A stretch of DNA of 64,000 nt from CADEDV01 sp964412375 (GTDB lineage: Bacteria; Bacteroidota; Bacteroidia; Chitinophagales; Chitinophagaceae), in NCBI GenBank assembly GCA_964412375.1, contig CAYPOD010000013.1:12657-76656 (forward strand), read 5' to 3'. Position numbers and translations under genes: made by a program. The notes below the pieces were generated by a model. That model had not been told where the DNA came from. It did no database searches and worked only from the letters and a program-made list of their open reading frames with translations. This document shows positions 42,984-51,001 of this stretch, one piece after another (the stretch's first letter is position 1; every line of letters begins with the position of its first letter).

Positions 42984-43498
42984 TGAAAAAAAAGTTTGTT
43001 TTATATTTATTCATCAGCTTATCCCTCTCTGCTATGTCACAAACTCCTGAAGCCAAACTCAAAGAACTCAACATAGAGCTGCCAACTATCGGTAAACCGG
43101 TAGCCAATTTTGTGCATGTGGTAAGGACAGGTAATTTGTTGTTCCTTGCCGGCAAAGGCCCTTCTAAACCCAATGGCAGTTATATCACCGGCAAAGTTGG
43201 TGCAGACCTTAGTATTGAACAAGGACAAGCAGCTTCGAGATTAACAGCGATACAACAGCTAGCTGTTTTAAAAATGGAATTGGGTGATCTCAGCAAAGTG
43301 AAACGCATTGTAAAAGTACTGGGCATGGTGAACTGCAACAGCGATTTTAAAGATCATCCCAAAGTGATCAATGGATTTTCCGACCTGATGGTGGAAGTGT
43401 TTGGTGAAAAAGGAAAACATGCCCGGTCTGCTGTGGGCATGGGATCTCTGCCCAATAATATGGCGGTGGAGGTTGAGATGATTGTGGAGGTGGAGTAA
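42983..43498 (+). CDS. Exported RidA/YjgF-family protein
   Basis: A 171-residue RidA-superfamily protein with a signal peptide (MKKKFVLYLFISLSLSAMSQ). The Rid fold is visible from LPTIGKPVANFVHVVRTGN to NNMAVEVEMIVEVE, with KRIVKVLGMVNC in the middle. The canonical Rid2/Rid3-type cytosolic enzymes destroy reactive enamines; the arginine of classical RidA near the C-terminus is not obvious here, so activity is uncertain. It is coupled to the preceding lipoprotein gene. Export is unusual for the superfamily. Confidence 0.83.
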   Translation: MKKKFVLYLFISLSLSAMSQTPEAKLKELNIELPTIGKPVANFVHVVRTGNLLFLAGKGPSKPNGSYITGKVGADLSIEQGQAASRLTAIQQLAVLKMELGDLSKVKRIVKVLGMVNCNSDFKDHPKVINGFSDLMVEVFGEKGKHARSAVGMGSLPNNMAVEVEMIVEVE

Positions 43499-43510
43499 CA
43501 AAATGAACTT

Positions 43511-44686
43511 TTAATTACAAGCCTGCAGGATTACCTGGCAGGCTTTTTTTATTTGTTTCTCTGTAATGACCAGCGGAGGAGATATCCTTAAACAATTTCC
43601 TGCAAACAAAAACCAGTCGGTCAGCACACCGGCTTCAATACATTTATCAATCACCTGTTTGTTCATTTCAAATGAATCAAACTCCACCGCCATCCATAAG
43701 CCAAAAGAACGAACATTTTTTATGGACGGATGAATCAACAATGATCTGCATAATTCCTCTTTTTGTTTTACCTGTTCTATCCAACCCTCTTCCAGTAAGG
43801 CCTTCATTGCTGCAATGCCCGCAGCACAACAAACCGGATGGCCGCCAAACGTGGTGATATGTCCCAGCACCGGGTTTTCAGTAAAAGCATCCATCAATTT
43901 TTTATCAGCGATAAAGGCGCCGAGGGGCATGCCGCCGCCCAATGCTTTTCCCAATAACAACACATCAGGCACGATAGCAAAATGTTCAAAGCCCCAGAGT
44001 TTGCCGGTTCTGCCAAAGCCTGCCTGTATCTCATCCAGTATCAGTAAAGCACCTGTTTCCGTGCATTTATTCCGCAACGCCAGCATCCATTCAGCAGAAG
44101 GGACAATGATACCAGCCTCCGCCTGTACGGTTTCAGCGATCACACAGGCGGTTTGTTCTGTTATCTCCTCCAGCGATTCAAATGAATTGTATGCCAGGTG
44201 CAGCACATCCGGCAGCAGCGGACGAAAAGCATTGCGCCAATATTCATCACCGATAATACTCAATGCTCCTTGTGTGGAGCCATGATAGGAATTGTTGAAA
44301 GCCGCCACTTGTGTTCTTCCCGTCACCCGTTTGGCCAGTTTCATCGCCCCTTCCACTGCTTCTGCGCCGGAATTAGTGAAATAAACAGTATTGAGTGAAG
44401 CCGGTAAATGATCCGTAAGCAGTTTGGCATATTGCACCTGTGGTGTTTCAACCAATTCCCCATACACCATGATGTGCAGGTAAGCATCCAGTTGTTGGTG
44501 TATCGCCCCGATTACTTTGGGATGACAATGTCCCACATTGGCCACACTGATGCCGCCGATCAGATCAATATATTCCTTGCCGGATGCATCAAAAAGGTTA
44601 CAGCCTTCTGCCTTCACGATCTCTAATGCCAGAGGTGATAGTGAAGTCTGTGCCACATGTTTCAAAAAAAGTTCCCGCTGGGTCAA
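43511..44686 (-). CDS. Class III aminotransferase (acetylornithine/ornithine type)
   Basis: A 391-residue PLP enzyme. Visible blocks: YFTNSGAEAVEGAMKLAKR, AFNNSYHGST, the aspartate in LILDEIQAGFGRTG and the PLP lysine in LLGKALGGGMPLGAF. It transfers an amino group between a terminal amine donor and 2-oxoglutarate; the exact donor is not decidable. No ATG fits, so TTG 44686 (TQRELFLKH) is the best start. The terminator of the convergent RidA gene lies inside its last codons. Confidence 0.9.
   Translation of the reverse strand: MTQRELFLKHVAQTSLSPLALEIVKAEGCNLFDASGKEYIDLIGGISVANVGHCHPKVIGAIHQQLDAYLHIMVYGELVETPQVQYAKLLTDHLPASLNTVYFTNSGAEAVEGAMKLAKRVTGRTQVAAFNNSYHGSTQGALSIIGDEYWRNAFRPLLPDVLHLAYNSFESLEEITEQTACVIAETVQAEAGIIVPSAEWMLALRNKCTETGALLILDEIQAGFGRTGKLWGFEHFAIVPDVLLLGKALGGGMPLGAFIADKKLMDAFTENPVLGHITTFGGHPVCCAAGIAAMKALLEEGWIEQVKQKEELCRSLLIHPSIKNVRSFGLWMAVEFDSFEMNKQVIDKCIEAGVLTDWFLFAGNCLRISPPLVITEKQIKKACQVILQACN
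43519..43550 (+). terminator. Terminator of the glpF-RidA end, inside the convergent gene
   Basis: AAGCCTGC (43519-43526) pairs with GCAGGCTT (43538-43545) and a run of seven T residues follows on the plus strand. It lies within the last coding bases of the minus-strand aminotransferase. Confidence 0.85.
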
Positions 44687-44700
44687 CTCGTTTTATTTCA

Positions 44701-44735
44701 CGCAAAGGACGCAAAGTAGGCGCAAAGGCGCAAAG
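44701..44735. repeat. CGCAAAG tandem repeat
   Basis: Four CGCAAAG units occur with spacers of 2, 4 and 1 bases in the intergenic region between the aminotransferase and the carbonic anhydrase-like gene. The motif is preceded by TTTCA. Probably a dispersed short repeat. Confidence 0.65.
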
Positions 44736-44792
44736 ATTTCCTCAAATTTGCAACAGCACTATACACTGCAAACCATAAAAAATAAATTCCTC

Positions 44793-45317
44793 ATGCCAGT
44801 TATCCTACCAGTAGAAGATAAATCTCCCCAATTCGGCAATAACTGCTTCATTGCTCCCAATGCCACAATCGTTGGCGATGTGATCGCCGGTGATGATTGC
44901 AGTTTCTGGTTCAACACCGTGGTGAGAGGTGATGTGAACTCTATAAGAATGGGCAACAAAGTGAATGTGCAGGACGGCGCCTGCATTCATTGCACTTTTC
45001 AGCAATATGGCACCACGATCGGCAATAATGTTTCGATTGGTCACAATGCCATTGTGCATGGCTGCACCGTGCATGATAATGTGCTGATCGGGATGGGCGC
45101 CATTGTGATGGACAATGCCGTGGTACACAGCAATACCATCATTGCCGCCGGGGCTGTCGTATTAGAAAATACGATATGTGAACCGGGAAGCATCTATGCC
45201 GGGGTGCCCGCCAAAAAAGTAAAAGACATTTCGCAGGAAATGATCAGCGGGGAAATTCACCGCATCGCCAATAATTATGTGCGGTATGCGGACTGGTTCA
45301 GGGACAAGGATCAGTGA
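44793..45317 (+). CDS. Gamma-carbonic anhydrase family protein
   Basis: A 174-residue left-handed beta-helix protein. Hexapeptide repeats run from NCFIAPNATIVGDVIAGDDC to SIYAGVPAKKVKDI. The metal-binding histidines fit CIHCTF and SIGHNAIVHG. Members bind zinc or iron; some are true carbonic anhydrases, others are inactive. ATG 44793 (MPVILPV) is the usual start. It is divergent from the aminotransferase. Confidence 0.92.
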   Translation: MPVILPVEDKSPQFGNNCFIAPNATIVGDVIAGDDCSFWFNTVVRGDVNSIRMGNKVNVQDGACIHCTFQQYGTTIGNNVSIGHNAIVHGCTVHDNVLIGMGAIVMDNAVVHSNTIIAAGAVVLENTICEPGSIYAGVPAKKVKDISQEMISGEIHRIANNYVRYADWFRDKDQ

Positions 45318-45427
45318 GGCACAGCGGCTTATCTATTACCAATCTGTAAATATTCCAAGCTCGTAGGTTTACTATAGTATGAGCAATTTATTCTTTCTAA
45401 TTTCGTTAAGAAACCAAGTATTTCAAC

Positions 45428-45622
45428 ATGAAAAACCTTAGATTTTTTGCGATTGCGGTTAGCCTGGTGATGTTGTTGTCATCCTGCAGTGTCTGGAATA
45501 AAATGTTCGGACCAAAGTATGGATGCCCGACAAATGGCAAGAATGTAGGAGCAGAAAAACTGGCCAATGGCGACCCGGATGCAGAGAAAGCAGCGAGAAA
45601 AGCAAAAAAATTCAAAAGTTAG
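45428..45622 (+). CDS. Small lipoprotein
   Basis: A 64-residue lipoprotein: signal MKNLRFFAIAVSLVMLLSSC with lipobox LSSC (Cys20). The mature part is 44 residues with a conserved-looking GCPTNGKNVGAEKL patch and a basic end (KAARKAKKFKS). No family recognised. A promoter-like TAATTTCG lies at 45398-45405. Confidence 0.7.
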   Translation: MKNLRFFAIAVSLVMLLSSCSVWNKMFGPKYGCPTNGKNVGAEKLANGDPDAEKAARKAKKFKS

Positions 45623-45687
45623 TGTTGCCCGTGCAACAAAACTACCCGGTCATCTGTCTTTATTGAAAACATAAAACCTTTCAAACT

Positions 45688-46017
45688 ATGAGCCTGACCC
45701 TACGAACCAACCTGGGTTGCACAGAAGCAGTCATCGCTGATGACGGCGGATTAAAATGTTTTTACCAGGTAGCCGACATCCTCAGCGAGGATCTCAAGGT
45801 TAAATTCAGCAACAAAGAAGACGACTTTGACACCATTGACTGGGAATTCCGGTTCAAGGGTCATAACCTTACCCTTCATTATAATATTTACAACGGTATT
45901 TCCATTTTCCCTACCAAGACCCGTGATGCCCTGAACAAAGACAACAAAGCTGTGGTGGAACTGGCGGGTGTACTGGAAGGAAAACTGTTCAATATTGAAA
46001 GAAGAAATATCGCCTGA
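45688..46017 (+). CDS. Conserved hypothetical small protein
   Basis: A 109-residue cytosolic protein beginning MSLTLRTNLGCTEAVIADD, with alternating strands (WEFRFKGHNLTLHYNIYNGISIF) and a final helix (AVVELAGVLEGKLFNIERR). No signal peptide or membrane helix. No family recognised; it looks like a compact alpha/beta domain. It lies 65 bases after the small lipoprotein and converges with rsgA. Confidence 0.72.
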   Translation: MSLTLRTNLGCTEAVIADDGGLKCFYQVADILSEDLKVKFSNKEDDFDTIDWEFRFKGHNLTLHYNIYNGISIFPTKTRDALNKDNKAVVELAGVLEGKLFNIERRNIA

Positions 46018-46031
46018 TCTTCTGCAAAACC

Positions 46032-46979
46032 TCAGTACTTTTTTTCTTCAATGGAATCAAGTATGTTGACATAGCTCACATACCTGTTCTCTGCAATTTC
46101 ACCATTGATCACCGCTTCTTTCACCGCACAGCCCGGTTCATTGATGTGCATACAGTTGTTGAACTGGCAATTATTCAGCCTCTCCCTCATTTCCGGGAAA
46201 TAATGTGAAAGTTCCTGCTTCGAAACATCTACGAGCCCAAATTCCCTCATTCCGGGAGTGTCTATAACCCTGCCGCCCCCGGGCATACCAGCCTGTCCGC
46301 CAGGCAGGTCATACATTTCTGCAAACGTGGTGGTGTGCATCCCTTTCCCACTCCAGCCACTCACATCCTGGGTTTTCAATTGCAGATCCGGCAGTAAGGC
46401 ATTGAGCAGCGAAGATTTACCCACTCCGCTGTGACCGCTGATCAACGTGGTCTTATGTTGCAACAGCGATCTCACTTCTTCCAATCCCTGGTTTTGCTGC
46501 ACACTCACCAGCAGCACCGGGTAGCCTACAGCTTCATACATGGCTTTCAATTCTTCAAACTGCTGCATTTCTTTTTTCCGGTACAGGTCGGCCTTATTAA
46601 AAACGATCACCGCCGGCACATGATACATTTCCGAAGCCACCAGGAAACGGTCAATGAAACCTTGCGAGGTCCGTGGGTCTTTCAGTGTGGCGATCAGCGC
46701 AGACTGGTCAATATTAGCCGCCACAATGTGGTGCTGGTGTTTCAGTCTCGGGCTTTGCCGGTTAATATAATTGCGGCGGGGCAGAATGCCGGTAATGATG
46801 GCAGTATTCTCTGTTTCGCTTTCTGTTTCAATCTCCACTTCATCACCTACAGAAACAGGATTGGTGCTGGTGATATCATCTATTTTGAAAACACCTTTGA
46901 TACGGGCATTACGCCATTTCCCGGAACTGTCTTTCACAGTGTACCAGCTACCGGTTGATTTATAAACAAGTGCTTTCAT
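46032..46979 (-). CDS. rsgA: Ribosome small subunit maturation GTPase RsgA
   Basis: A 315-residue circularly permuted GTPase that helps mature the 30S subunit. Order of domains: N-terminal OB fold, GTPase with VIVFNKADL (G4), GHSGVGKSSLLNAL (G1) and IDTPGMREFGL (G3), then the zinc-binding C-terminal domain (CQFNNCMHINEPGC). Between the switch I region and G3 the sequence reads DLPGGQAGMPGGGRV, about seven residues more than typical homologues; these come from a GC palindrome at 46291-46308. ATG 46979 (MKALVYK) was chosen. Confidence 0.95.
   Translation of the reverse strand: MKALVYKSTGSWYTVKDSSGKWRNARIKGVFKIDDITSTNPVSVGDEVEIETESETENTAIITGILPRRNYINRQSPRLKHQHHIVAANIDQSALIATLKDPRTSQGFIDRFLVASEMYHVPAVIVFNKADLYRKKEMQQFEELKAMYEAVGYPVLLVSVQQNQGLEEVRSLLQHKTTLISGHSGVGKSSLLNALLPDLQLKTQDVSGWSGKGMHTTTFAEMYDLPGGQAGMPGGGRVIDTPGMREFGLVDVSKQELSHYFPEMRERLNNCQFNNCMHINEPGCAVKEAVINGEIAENRYVSYVNILDSIEEKKY
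46291..46308. repeat. GC palindrome inserted in rsgA
   Basis: GCCTGTCCGCCAGGCAGG contains the stem GCCTG/CAGGC with a 5-base loop. In the rsgA frame it encodes LPGGQAG, an addition at a point where other RsgA proteins lack residues. It looks like an in-frame dispersed palindrome. Confidence 0.6.
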
Positions 46980-46985
46980 CGGCTG

Positions 46986-46992
46986 CAAGATA
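46986..46992 (-). promoter_or_regulatory. Candidate -7 box of rsgA
   Basis: On the minus strand TATCTTG followed by CAGCC lies six bases before the rsgA ATG. It differs from TAnnTTTG by one missing T and resembles the context of the gldB and icd boxes (box followed by GCAGCC or GCGGCC). Confidence 0.35.
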
Positions 46993-47004
46993 ACCTTTAA
47001 TATC

Positions 47005-48018
47005 TCAGGGAAACTTTCGCAGCACCGTCATTCGCAGCAGCATTTCTATGAACAGAAAAGCCAGAGCCGCCAGCACAAAAGGCAGGTATAATTCTTTAAA
47101 TTTTCTGAACGACTGAATCTCCACTGTTGATTTTTCCAGCCGGTCAATCTCAGCGTAGGTCATCTTTAGCCCTTCTTTGTCTTTTGCCCTGAAGTATTTT
47201 CCTCCTGTTTCATCTGCAATGCTCCGCAGCAAAGCTTCATCTATAAAATCAATAGCAGGGTTGCGCCGGCCTGTGCGGCTGCCAGGTATTTCGCTGATAC
47301 CTGAAGGAAAAGCACCGATGCCGATGGTATAAACTTTCACTCCTTTTGTTTTGGCAATCTCCAGCGCTGTCAGCGGGTCTATCAGCCGGGTGTCAGGGGC
47401 ATCTTCTTTGCCGTCGGTGATGAGGATGATCACTTTGCTTTTGGCATCGCTTTTTGACAAACGATCCACTGCCGTTGCCAGCCCCTCACCGATCACTGTG
47501 CCGTCTTTCAGGTAGCGGCGGCTTTCCAGCACCTGTATCTGGCTGATGAGAGTTTTCTTATCCGTGGTCACAGGGCATTGCGTAAAACTTTCACCGGAAA
47601 AAATAACCAGGCCGATGCGGTCAACCGGGCGGCTTTGTACAAACCCAACGGCCATCTCTTTGGCCACTTCCATTCTTGACGGAAGAATATCCCTCGATCC
47701 CATGCTGCCGCTTACATCCATGCACAACACGATATCAATTCCTTCCCCCTCGGTCCGTTGCTCATCATTGCGTTGTTGCGGTCTTGCCAACGCCAGCACC
47801 AGGGAAATGAGTGATAACAAACGGAGCACAAAAGGAAAATGCCGGAACCGGTTTTTCCAGGATGATACGCCAAAAGCATGAGTGGTGGAAACAGTCATGG
47901 CCGCCTGTTGCCGGCTGTTTTTCCGGTAATACCAGAATATAAGCACAGGGATCAGCAACAGCAGGAAAAAAACTGCCGGGTAAGCAAAGTCCATATGGGT
48001 GATCCAATCTATCAGCAT
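47005..48018 (-). CDS. BatA-type von Willebrand factor A protein
   Basis: A 337-residue membrane protein with one N-terminal helix pair, a VWA domain and a C-terminal helix. The metal-ion site is visible as CMDVSGSMGSRD, with LVIFSGESFTQCP and IILITDGKEDA following. It belongs to the Bacteroides aerotolerance (Bat) group, likely an envelope complex working with the MoxR ATPase. It starts two bases after the BatD-like gene ends. BatB, BatC and a full BatD are not found downstream in the window. Confidence 0.9.
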   Translation of the reverse strand: MLIDWITHMDFAYPAVFFLLLLIPVLIFWYYRKNSRQQAAMTVSTTHAFGVSSWKNRFRHFPFVLRLLSLISLVLALARPQQRNDEQRTEGEGIDIVLCMDVSGSMGSRDILPSRMEVAKEMAVGFVQSRPVDRIGLVIFSGESFTQCPVTTDKKTLISQIQVLESRRYLKDGTVIGEGLATAVDRLSKSDAKSKVIILITDGKEDAPDTRLIDPLTALEIAKTKGVKVYTIGIGAFPSGISEIPGSRTGRRNPAIDFIDEALLRSIADETGGKYFRAKDKEGLKMTYAEIDRLEKSTVEIQSFRKFKELYLPFVLAALAFLFIEMLLRMTVLRKFP

Positions 48019-48020
48019 AT

Positions 48021-48932
48021 TTATTTTCCCTTTAGCTCCTCACTGGCTGAAGCCATTTTTTGTTGTTCAATAAGCTTTATCACCTGCCTGATACTATTGA
48101 TGGATGCGTCTGCATCTGTCTCATCCGGCTGGTATTTGGCAAACTTTACAAAATCACTCAGTCGTAATGCTATCGCCAGTTCATCAAAACGATCTTTGTC
48201 GAGATGAAGACTGCGCAACTGTAACACAAGATCATCCGTTGTTTTCTGCAACGACAGGATACCGGTTGTCCGGTAGACATACAGCCGGAATATATCAGTC
48301 AGTGAAGAAAAGTATTCCTTCTGCCCTGGTTTATCCCGCTCCAATTTTTCCAAAGCTGCCACTGCTTCTTTATATGGATCTATAACCTGAACTGCCAGTG
48401 CTGTAACGGGTTTCTTTTTCCGGCGAAGCAGCAGCCACAGCATCAATGCAAAAACCACAGCCCAAACACTATACCACCACCAATCTTTCTTCTTAGTTTC
48501 TGCCACTTCCACCACATCCTTAATATCATGATAAGGTTGCTCCGGGTCAAACGGCGAAAAAGAAACGGCTATGCGAATGGAGTCGGTTGCAAAATTTCCT
48601 GACAATACAAAGGGAGGGATCACCCATTGTCCCGAGTCAAAACAGGTGAGTCGAATCTCCTGTATCAACCTTGTGCCGTTGGCGGTGTTTGAAGTATCAA
48701 TACTTTTTTTCTCCAGGATCTCAAAATGCAGCAACGAATCAACGGTAAAAAAACGAATAAGCTCATTATCGGGTATCTCCGCTTCCAGGGTCAGTGTAAA
48801 ATGTTCACCGATGACAATGCTGTCCTTGCTAACCGATGCTGCAACCACCAGGGATTGTTGCGCCAAGGCTGTAACACTCAAAACATTTGTCAGGAAAAAA
48901 AGAAATACCCTATGGAATGGTTTGCAGTTCAT
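48021..48932 (-). CDS. BatD-like membrane protein of the Bat operon
   Basis: A 303-residue protein with a signal peptide (FHRVFLFFLTNVLSVTALAQ). A beta-sandwich periplasmic part (IGEHFTLTLEAEIPDNELIR) is followed by one helix (WAVVFALMLWLLLRRKKK) and a helical cytosolic tail. Proteins with this layout, related to BatD or DUF4381, lie between DUF58 and VWA genes in such operons. ATG 48932 was chosen because it opens the signal peptide. Confidence 0.75.
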   Translation of the reverse strand: MNCKPFHRVFLFFLTNVLSVTALAQQSLVVAASVSKDSIVIGEHFTLTLEAEIPDNELIRFFTVDSLLHFEILEKKSIDTSNTANGTRLIQEIRLTCFDSGQWVIPPFVLSGNFATDSIRIAVSFSPFDPEQPYHDIKDVVEVAETKKKDWWWYSVWAVVFALMLWLLLRRKKKPVTALAVQVIDPYKEAVAALEKLERDKPGQKEYFSSLTDIFRLYVYRTTGILSLQKTTDDLVLQLRSLHLDKDRFDELAIALRLSDFVKFAKYQPDETDADASINSIRQVIKLIEQQKMASASEELKGK

Positions 48933-48940
48933 GCTGTCGT

Positions 48941-49813
48941 TTACCGGTTGCGGCCAAGGAAGAAACGTTGTAATACTTTCACATAATCCTGGTCGGTCCT
49001 GATATGCAGCAGGTCGCATCCTGCTTTTTTGAATGTTTGTGTACTGTATTGAGTAACCCTGAAAAATTCCTGTTCATAACTATAGCGAACAAAGCGGTCG
49101 CTGCTGTCCACCCATTTTGTTTGCCCGCTTTCTGCATCTTTCACCTGCAGCATGCCTGCATCAGGCAGCAACTGATCCATCTTATCATAAAGCTTGATGC
49201 CAATCACATCATGCTTTTTACCAGCAATGCGTAAAGCATCTTCGTAGTTCGCATCTATGAAATCGCTGAGTATAAAAGCAATGCTTTTTTGCCTTGTGAC
49301 ATTATTGAAATAACGCAGCGCCTTACCCAGTTCAGTTCCTTTTCCTTTGGGCTCACGGCTTAGCAGTTGCCGCACAATGAAAAGTGCATGATCCTTTCCT
49401 TTTTTGGGAGGTATATAGCCTTCTACCCTGTCGCTGTAAAAAATGATACCGATCTTATCACCGTTATTCACTGCAGAAAAACTGAGCACTGCCCCGATCT
49501 CTGTAGCGATATCTCTTTTCCGGGCATGCAGGGTGCCAAACAAGGAACTTCTGCTGATATCCACCAGCAACACCACGGTGAGTTCTCTTTCCTCTTCAAA
49601 TATTTTAGAAAACGGGTGACCAAACCGGGCAGAAACATTCCAGTCAATAAAGCGGATATCATCCCCTGCGGCATACTCCCTCACTTCTTTAAAAGACATG
49701 CCTTTGCCTTTAAAGGCGCTGTGGTATTCGCCGGTAAAAAGATCGCTGGTGAGTTTTTTACTTTTGATCTCCAGCTCTCTTACTTTTTTTAATATTTCCG
49801 AAGTCGTCAACAA
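48941..49813 (-). CDS. DUF58 protein of the Bat operon
   Basis: A 290-residue DUF58 (VWA-like) protein with the hallmark block GEYHSAFKGKGMSFKEVREY and then RFIDWNVSAR and VLLVDISRSS, a degenerate metal site. It normally acts with a MoxR ATPase. No ATG suits the N-terminus (LTTSEILKKVRELEIK), so TTG 49813 or 49810 is used. The start overlaps the GTTTAA array that separates it from moxR. Confidence 0.9.
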   Translation of the reverse strand: MLTTSEILKKVRELEIKSKKLTSDLFTGEYHSAFKGKGMSFKEVREYAAGDDIRFIDWNVSARFGHPFSKIFEEERELTVVLLVDISRSSLFGTLHARKRDIATEIGAVLSFSAVNNGDKIGIIFYSDRVEGYIPPKKGKDHALFIVRQLLSREPKGKGTELGKALRYFNNVTRQKSIAFILSDFIDANYEDALRIAGKKHDVIGIKLYDKMDQLLPDAGMLQVKDAESGQTKWVDSSDRFVRYSYEQEFFRVTQYSTQTFKKAGCDLLHIRTDQDYVKVLQRFFLGRNR

Positions 49814-49845
49814 CTTTAAACCATTAAACTGTCAAACTTTTAAAC
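49811..49845 (-). repeat. GTTTAA-type tandem array between moxR and the DUF58 gene
   Basis: Read on the minus strand the units are GTTTAAAA, GTTTGACA, GTTTAATG and GTTTAAAG, ending in the TTG start of the DUF58 gene. The layout matches the nuoA-nuoB array, also placed directly before a start codon. Confidence 0.7.
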
Positions 49846-49848
49846 TCA

Positions 49849-50850
49849 TTACGGCACATTGATCTGTTTCAAAATATCTTCTATTACATCTTCTACTTTT
49901 ACATTTTCTGCTTCAGCCTCATAGGTAAGCCCTATACGATGTCTTAAAACATCTTTGCAGATGCTTCTGATATCCTCCGGTATCACATATCCTCTTTTAT
50001 TTAAAAAAGCCTGTGCTTTTGACGCCAGACCCAGGTTGATACTACCCCGTGGCGATGCGCCGTAGGAGATCAGTGGCCGCAGTTTTTCTAAATTATATTG
50101 TTCGGGACGCCGGGTGGCAAACACAATATCAAGAATGTACTGTTCAATTTTTTCATCCATATACACCTGCCGGGTCAGGTCTTTCGCATTCATCACTTCC
50201 TGCACCGACACCACCTGCCGCACCGGAGCAGTTGCAACTCCCTGCACATTCTGCCGGATGATCAGTTGCTCTTCATGCATTTTGGGATAATCCACGATCA
50301 CTTTCATGATGAAGCGGTCCACCTGGGCTTCCGGTAAAGGATAAGTGCCTTCCTGCTCCAATGGGTTTTGTGTGGCCAGCACCAGGAAAGGTTCATCCAG
50401 TTTGTAGGTGCTGTCACCAATCGTTACTTGTCGTTCCTGCATGGCTTCAAGCAAAGCTGATTGCACTTTGGCCGGCGCCCGGTTGATCTCATCTGCCAAA
50501 ATGAAATTGGCGAAGATGGGTCCTTTGCGGACTATAAACTCATTTTTCTGCTGGTTATAGATCATGGTGCCGATCACATCTGCCGGCAGCAGGTCGGGAG
50601 TGAATTGGATGCGGCTGAAACGGGCATGAATAGCCTGCGCCAGCGATTTAATAGTAAGTGTTTTGGCAAGACCCGGCACCCCTTCGAGCAAAACGTGACC
50701 GTTGCTGAGCAAGCCGATCAACAGGCGGTCGAGCATATGGCTTTGCCCTACTATCACATGGCTGATCTCCTCCCTTAACTTATCGGTGAACTGTCCTGCC
50801 TGGCTGATGCGTTCATTCAACAGGCGGATGTCTTCTGCGGTTTTAAGCAT
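49849..50850 (-). CDS. MoxR-family AAA+ ATPase
   Basis: A 333-residue MoxR ATPase. Walker A is GVPGLAKT, Walker B is FILADEINRAP, sensor 1 is LATQNPLEQEGTYPLPEAQ, and the C-terminal AAA lid is present. It probably acts as a chaperone for the VWA proteins encoded downstream. First gene of the Bat operon; full length. Confidence 0.94.
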   Translation of the reverse strand: MLKTAEDIRLLNERISQAGQFTDKLREEISHVIVGQSHMLDRLLIGLLSNGHVLLEGVPGLAKTLTIKSLAQAIHARFSRIQFTPDLLPADVIGTMIYNQQKNEFIVRKGPIFANFILADEINRAPAKVQSALLEAMQERQVTIGDSTYKLDEPFLVLATQNPLEQEGTYPLPEAQVDRFIMKVIVDYPKMHEEQLIIRQNVQGVATAPVRQVVSVQEVMNAKDLTRQVYMDEKIEQYILDIVFATRRPEQYNLEKLRPLISYGASPRGSINLGLASKAQAFLNKRGYVIPEDIRSICKDVLRHRIGLTYEAEAENVKVEDVIEDILKQINVP

Positions 50851-51001
50851 GGGTATTGTTTATGGTGACACAAAATACGAACTTGCTTTTAGCAAATAAT
50901 CTGCCGGGATGACGAACGGCCTGAAATACAGCAATATTTTCTGGTTTTTCAGCGTTTTACAATGTCCCGTCAACGGGTTTTATAAAATGAATGCCTCAAT
51001 T

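Noticed and set aside
43815..44285. 156-codon open frame opposite the aminotransferase
   Set aside because: Ser/Cys-rich shadow with no known features; the PLP enzyme on the other strand is clear.
46431..46958. 175-codon open frame opposite rsgA
   Set aside because: Composition rich in His, Phe and Gln is typical of an antisense shadow; rsgA has full GTPase motifs.
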